A stretch of DNA of 64,000 nucleotides from Gymnorhina tibicen (taxonomy: Eukaryota; Chordata; Aves; Passeriformes; Artamidae), in NCBI GenBank assembly GCA_013399875.1, contig VXAZ01006215.1, positions 62,001 to 126,000 of the forward strand. Direction: 5' to 3'. Shown here piece by piece: positions 52,694-64,000 of this stretch. The translations under genes were made by a program, and so were the position numbers. Under the pieces are notes generated by a model. It searched no databases. It had not been told where the DNA came from and saw only the letters and a list, made by a program, of their open reading frames with translations. Within the stretch, counting starts at the first letter, position 1. Each line of letters begins with the position of its first letter.

Positions 52694-52740
52694 TGAGAAT
52701 AATAATATGATGATGATAATGATGATAATAATAGTAATAG
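52694..52740. repeat. (GAT/AAT)n trinucleotide repeat
   Basis: Interrupted repeat of aat, gat and agt units, about fifteen triplets. Confidence 0.9.
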
Positions 52741-55700
52741 TCCTAGTTCTGTGAGAGCAGAGTGAAGACCAAAACAATGCTTCAAAAGAGGAAGAGAAAA
52801 ACAGATAAAAAATTTCCGTGTGGGAAACACAACCAAGGCAAAGAAATAGGAGTCCTGTTACAAGATTTCTATTTGAGACTCAACTGTAACCTAAAGCAAA
52901 GGAGGAATGGGAATTAAAGCAAGTGAACTACTTGTTTCATTCATGTGCTGTGCAGTGGTCTGATAATCATTGTGGAATTTGAAAAATCAAATGACTAAAG
53001 GTAAAGATACAAGAATTGCAGGAGCACGATGATAAAAATGAGAGCAATTCATGAAATACGTAAAAAACGAAGAGCAACAATGTTGTCTTCTGGTATGTAG
53101 CAGAGTTGATAAGCAGAAGGTCCATCAGCAGGTTGGACTGCAGCAAGAGAGGGCACTTTCCATGGCTGTACTGTGTTTAAGGCCTTCACATTGCAAAGAG
53201 ATTTCGCAGAATACATTCAAACATATTTGGTTTTGTTGTAGGAGGGTAGACTTAGGTGCTCCATTAGAATTCTTTTTAACAGTTATCTGTGATCTTCTGT
53301 TTGATAAGGTTTTAATTGCACAAGACTACTTATTTTTCCACTGGCTTTCTTGCTGATTCATTCAGTAAGAGTTCCCTGGCAAAAGCTGCTCTGAGGAGGA
53401 ATGGGGTTTGTGCCTTATCGGAAGCGTCTGTCTTTTGAATATTGGAAGCAGAAGTTGGGCAGTGTAGAGTCCATGCAGCAGGAAGAACTGGAGAATAAAT
53501 CAATAAAAGGGTCTTCTATTCCTACATGTGCTGAAATTCAACCAAATATTTGGGCTGATTTCTTTCTCGAGTCCTGACCTCTGGTCTCAGCAAAGAGTTT
53601 CAGTTTTCAGGGACAGAAATCAATTGAAAGCCAGGAGTCCTGGTGGGATTTAGGAGTCTCAGCATCTATTTGGATATGCTTCAACTGCCCCAGTACTGCT
53701 TCTATTTAAATTAGAATAATGTTGACCATTGCAATGCTGAAATGTTGTGGTGACACCATGAAATCTGAGCAGAGCCTTCATAGCATACTTACAGTGTTAA
53801 ATGAGTTTGCCAGAAAAACCAGTGGGGCTGTGCTGTGGCTGGGTGGGGGAGAGGTAGTGGAAGGAAAAGCAGTCAGGCCAGAGCCATTGCCTACTGCCAG
53901 ATAAGCAGAAATACTCCTTGTGCTTTCCATGACTTCTGTAAATTGGGTCCTGAAAAGTGGGGGAAGGAATGAGACAGGACAGTGGGTAAGTGCTGTTCTC
54001 CACCCTGAGTGCTTGCTGACGCTCCCTTGGCACTGTGGAGCTCCTGCCCACCGCGGCAGCCCCGGGAGATGTCAGGAGTGTGTCTCGTGGTGTGCACACC
54101 CCTGCCTCCTGGTCCCAAAGAACCGCACCACTGTTGGTTGGAAAGTGTTGGAAGATCTCCCCAGCCTCACCTGTGACACCTCTGCAGGGGATCAGTGACA
54201 CCTTCGAGTGCCCAGGGAGAGATGGTGCTCTCTCAGTTGTGCTCACGAAGGGTAAACAGCCTGGCCATGCCTGCAGAGAAACTGAGGCTATGGCAGGTTA
54301 TTAGAAGAAGCCAAAAATAGATAAGAATAAAATTAGAATGAGGGCTATAAACCAGTAAAATAGCAAGGGTCAGTAGGTTACCCACTGACTGAGGGGTATG
54401 CTGCCAGTAGGAAGAGCAGCAGGTGCCAGCATGCTGTGGGCATTCCTGCAGCAGAGGGGGTTTGCAATAGTCCATGTGCACTGTTCTGAGACATGCTGGG
54501 AAACTGCTTCATTTAACCAAAACAAAAAAACCAAAACTTTCAGGACTGGGGGAAGGATTGAAATATATCTGCATGTACAGATGATTTCCAAGCTGAGAAA
54601 ATATATTTTCAACTGTCATATGGTGGTATTCTCTTTGGTTCCTGGTTTTATGTTGAAATATTGCATTAGTAATTGTTTATTAATGATATGGAAATTACCA
54701 TGCACAAATTTAAATTGCCATTGTCAGAACTGAGGTTCACAGTATTACCCAGTATGAAACAGATAACAAATATTATTTCCCGAAGAAGCAAAGGCAGTTC
54801 AAAAAATCAATATTTAATTTGCTTCGTAAAACTGTACCTGTACTGACGTACAGAGGCTTGGTGTGCTCTGTGTTTGCTTGTTTTGAAATACATATATTTC
54901 TAGAGCTCTTTTTTTAAGGAATAAAATACCAGAATTAAAACATTTGCATTATATTTAGGATGTTTAAATTATCTTTATTTATCCTTTGTAGAGGGACTAA
55001 TACTGTTAGCTGTTAAGCTGCTTCTATTATGGTCTGAATTTTTGAAGCCATGCAGTGGATCATTAATCCAGTTGAACTTTTTGCAAAAGCTGAGAGACTT
55101 ACTCTTTGTAATGTTAATGATGTTGGGGTGGCTTTTGTAGCTCTGCAGTTTGCTTAATTTTTCTGAATTTCTTCCATTAACAAAAGAAGATTGTGAAGCG
55201 ATAAAGAGAAGATCATGCAGCAGCAGCAAAAAAAAAGTCTTTATGTTGCCCTGGGTTATATGGTTAGATATTTAGATAGTGTCTAGTTGCAGAGGCAGTA
55301 ATCTATCAGAATACTTTATTGGTGTACGGATTGAATTTTGATCAAGACACAAGGATTTTCATTTATAGCTATTGCGTTCTATTTTCAGTTTTGGTAGCTT
55401 TGTTTGATTTACAATGAAAAGTTAATCCTATCAACTCCACTGTTCAGGTAACAAGGGGGAGTGGAAAATCTACATGAAAGAATAACAGAGATACAGCTGC
55501 TGCTTCTGGTGCTGAGCTGGCTCATGTCTTGGCTGAGCCCTTTGGAGCCTTTGGGTTTGGAAAACGCGCCTCAGTCAATGAACCATGCTGGTCCTGAGCT
55601 GAGCAGTGTGAAAATCCCAGTCTGTGCAGAGGACATGGATACTGTCACCCAGGGCATTCGGCATGGAGAGTGCAGAACCACCCGGAGTGGCCGTGGATCT

Positions 55701-56054
55701 GAAAGATGGCACTCATTTGATTTTGCACACGAAATTAAAAGCACTGGGCAGCTGCAGACATGACACGAGTCCTCCATGGTTATCACTTCTGTATCACACT
55801 TGCTTGGCTGCAAGGAGTGAAAGGATGGAAAATGGCACTAACTCCTCGTTTGAAAGCACGTTACAGGACAGATGATTTCTCTTCCCCTACTTCTTCAAGA
55901 GACAAACTTGTTCAAAGCATTCCTGTTCTTGTTGCACTTTCTATACTCTTATATGTATTACTGAGCTGTTTGTTTAGCAGCAGAAAAACACTGATATTTT
56001 GGTGTAGCAAAAACATGTTGTGTTCATTTTTCTTGTTCTCTCATTACCTTGCAG

Positions 56055-56131
56055 GTACGGTAAGAATTGAAATGTTCAGGAACATGCAAAATGCAGAAAT
56101 CATAAGGAAAATGACAGAAGAATTTGATGAG
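56055..56131 (+). CDS. STAG1: STAG1 exon 6, residues 132-157
   Basis: This 77-base exon follows a pyrimidine-rich tract and a ccttgcag acceptor and ends at gag|gtagag. Joined to exon 5 it reads G-T-V-R-I-E-M-F, then a helix-forming stretch ([18 protein letters not shown]), in agreement with SA1. Exons 5 and 6 together are 174 bases, so phase returns to 0. Only about 10 of 26 codons end in G or C, which makes a useful contrast with the next exon. A reading frame stays open upstream of this exon back to 55760, but it is intronic and shows no coding character. Confidence 0.95.
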
Positions 56132-62066
<5,935 letters not shown>

Positions 62067-62218
62067 CTATGAAGCTTATGACTGCTCTTGTGAATGTTGC
62101 CTTAAACCTGAGCATTCATCAGGACAATACACAGAGGCAGTATGAAGCTGAGAGAAACAAAATGATTGGCAAAAGAGCTAATGAAAGATTGGAGCTGCTG
62201 CTTCAGAAAAGAAAAGAG
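62067..62218 (+). CDS. STAG1: STAG1 exon 8, residues 226-276, STAG domain continued
   Basis: The acceptor is gtgcctttgcag. The first two bases complete Ala226, followed by [15 protein letters not shown] and a charged helix ending [12 protein letters not shown]. This matches SA1, whose next residues (LQENQDE as remembered) belong to an exon beyond the window. The exon must therefore end after GAG at 62218, where the intron begins gcaagt, a GC-type donor with otherwise ideal consensus. Exons 7 and 8 together are 357 bases, so the phase returns to 0. A GT four bases further on would add four bases and break the frame if the next exon starts at phase 0. Confidence 0.94.
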
Positions 62219-64000
62219 GCAAGTGAAAAGACAATTTTTTTTTTCCTGGTTCATGTGCATTCCCTCCAACAGAAAGCCCAGGGTGGTTTGTGACTTGAGT
62301 ACCACAGTGAGAAAGAGCTTAGTTCTGCAGTGGTGTTTGTGTGATCTCAAGCACACTACTTAAATCCTGTATTGCCACATTCAGTTGAGTTTGTGGTGCT
62401 GTTCTGCACACGCAGGAGAATTCTGTTCTCAGGTTTCTATGTATGACCAGGCAGGAAGAGTCTCAAACTCTAAGTAGTCACTGTTCTGATGATGCAGAAA
62501 GATTCTGACAAGAGGATCACACGTTCCCTCCCTGCACTGCCCATTTCCCCCTTGATTGCTGCAGTTACTCCACAGTGTCTCATTAGTACTTCTTTTTTAG
62601 CTGCTTTCAGGAAACACTGGAGTTGGGGCTATAGCACCTGTTCTCAGGGAGAAGGAGCTAGGGAGACATTAAAGTCACCTTTACTAAGTACCAGTCTGGC
62701 ATTAGGTGAGAAAAACCGTTAGAAGGTTGCTGTAATCATCCCTAAATAAAGTATTATATCACAGGAAATTGCAGTTTTAGAGGTGTACTTAAATTTAAAG
62801 ATGACAAGTACAAAATTAATACACATACACCCAAACAACCATAATGTGTAAAGATGCCAAGTAAAACTCATAAGAGAGATTGAAAAATCAAAGTTTATAT
62901 GGCTTAGATTTAAATTTATGGTTTCTAATATATTCGTTTTGAATTTTCTCCACCACTGTTTTACTCTGTGGCAATTAAGGGTGTCTGAGTGCTTTGCCTG
63001 GGTGCACCTTGGATTCCTTTAGATGTAGCTTTGACTCAGAATTGCCTGACTTGTAGTCTTTGTCTGGGGATAATTACAATTATGTATTTTTATTTTACCC
63101 CTATGATTTGTAGCACAACTTTATTTGGTTTTCATAATTCTTGAAAAGCATGCATTAAGGTACAGAGCAAGAACAGTCTCTCCTGCCCAAACTGCGAGAG
63201 AAACATTTTAAATTAAATATTGAATTGAATGTGAGTTCTAAAGCATTTTGAAAAGCAAAATAGCTGGGACAGAGTTTGTATTCCACATTTGTTGATTGCT
63301 GCTTTGAATTTGCAGAGGACAAAGGCACTAATTCTACTGATTACCTTGGGCTGGTGGCTCTGTGGCTGGGGACTGCTCTGTGCCGTTCTTTCAGAGCTGC
63401 AGGACATCCTCTCTCGGGGAGCTGTGGAGCAAGGATGCTAAGGCTGCACGTGGCTGGGGAGCCTTGACAAGAGAAGGAGCAAGTGGCAGTCCTTGCCTTT
63501 GGCTCTGTGTGCTCAGGGGCTCCCATCTCAGCTCATGACAGCTGAGCAAAGCGCTGCCTGGGAACAGCCAGGGAGGAGTGCTGGGGATCAGGTGTGTCCG
63601 TGGGGTTGAGCACACCAGGGGCACCTGGGCAGAAGAGATCTATTAACATTAGATGGCTTAATGACTCTGTGTAACAATTCCTGACATAATGCTGTATATT
63701 CCCAGTGTTTAAATACACTGAATTGACAGTGGCATTCTGTGCTGGCCCTTCCTCAGTTGATTCTTTGATGAAGTGCCATCCTAACAACCCCTCCTGAGCA
63801 TGTGTTGGTCTTCACGAGGTGATAGAGGCACAGTTCACCAGCTGAGTGTGGCAAGTTAGTCTGAAGCAGAGGAGATGGAGCACTTCCTGAAGTGTTTCAT
63901 ACTCATGCCATCATCTACAGGCCTGATGGGAGAGCCGTGCATGGAGCTCTGTCTTACCAAAGAGATTTTCAGCCCAAGTGGATGATTTATGTAGCAATAT
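62219..64000 (+). other. STAG1 intron 8 (5' part)
   Basis: Begins gcaagt and continues to the window edge; no exon resembling the next SA1 segment (LQENQDE) is present before 64000. The last 700 bases are moderately GC-richer, but no gene or repeat was identified. Confidence 0.75.

Noticed and set aside
53797..54246. 149-codon minus-strand open frame
   Set aside because: Moderately GC-rich patch with few stops on both strands; no family recognised and no intact gene structure.

Overview
The window is a piece of a vertebrate nuclear genome, almost certainly a bird and probably a passerine. Seven short coding exons with clean splice sites lie on the + strand. They read in frame as the first 276 residues of cohesin subunit SA1 (STAG1), and together they make up 828 of 64,000 bases. 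The bird assignment rests on at least seven fragments of avian CR1 LINEs, on one or two blocks resembling passerine endogenous-retrovirus LTR sequence, and on the absence of mammalian SINEs or L1. No second protein-coding gene, tRNA, rRNA or CRISPR could be supported.

Layout (+ strand): end of a 5' intron (1-1419); exon with 5' UTR and start codon (1420-1554); intron of 6.8 kb carrying a 35-bp tandem repeat and an ERV-like, CT-rich minisatellite block; AT-hook exon (8400-8502); intron of 9.1 kb with two CR1 copies; linker exon (17651-17815); intron of 12.1 kb with a 22-bp palindrome, a GT-repeat, a possible LTR remnant and a poly-G/N assembly scar; exon (29940-30036); the largest intron, 26 kb, with four CR1 copies, a perfect 14-bp-stem hairpin and a homeodomain-like motif pair; exon (56055-56131); a strikingly GC-rich exon (59158-59362); exon (62067-62218) ending at an apparent GC-type splice donor; start of the next intron to 64000. 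The exons are called 2 to 8 below, assuming a single non-coding exon 1 upstream as in mammalian STAG1.

STAG1 is the HEAT-repeat subunit of the cohesin ring. It binds the RAD21 kleisin and contacts CTCF, and its N-terminal AT-hook, absent from the paralogue STAG2, helps bind AT-rich and telomeric DNA. The window encodes the N-terminal tail with the AT-hook, a basic linker, and the start of the helical region including most of the STAG domain. The rest of the gene lies downstream.

No new biological system was found. The best leads concern the gene itself: one exon with 57 consecutive codons ending in G or C between AT-rich neighbours, a probable GC-AG intron, and a start-stop upstream ORF just before the main ATG. 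Repeat identities and comparisons with human SA1 are from memory and need a database search.
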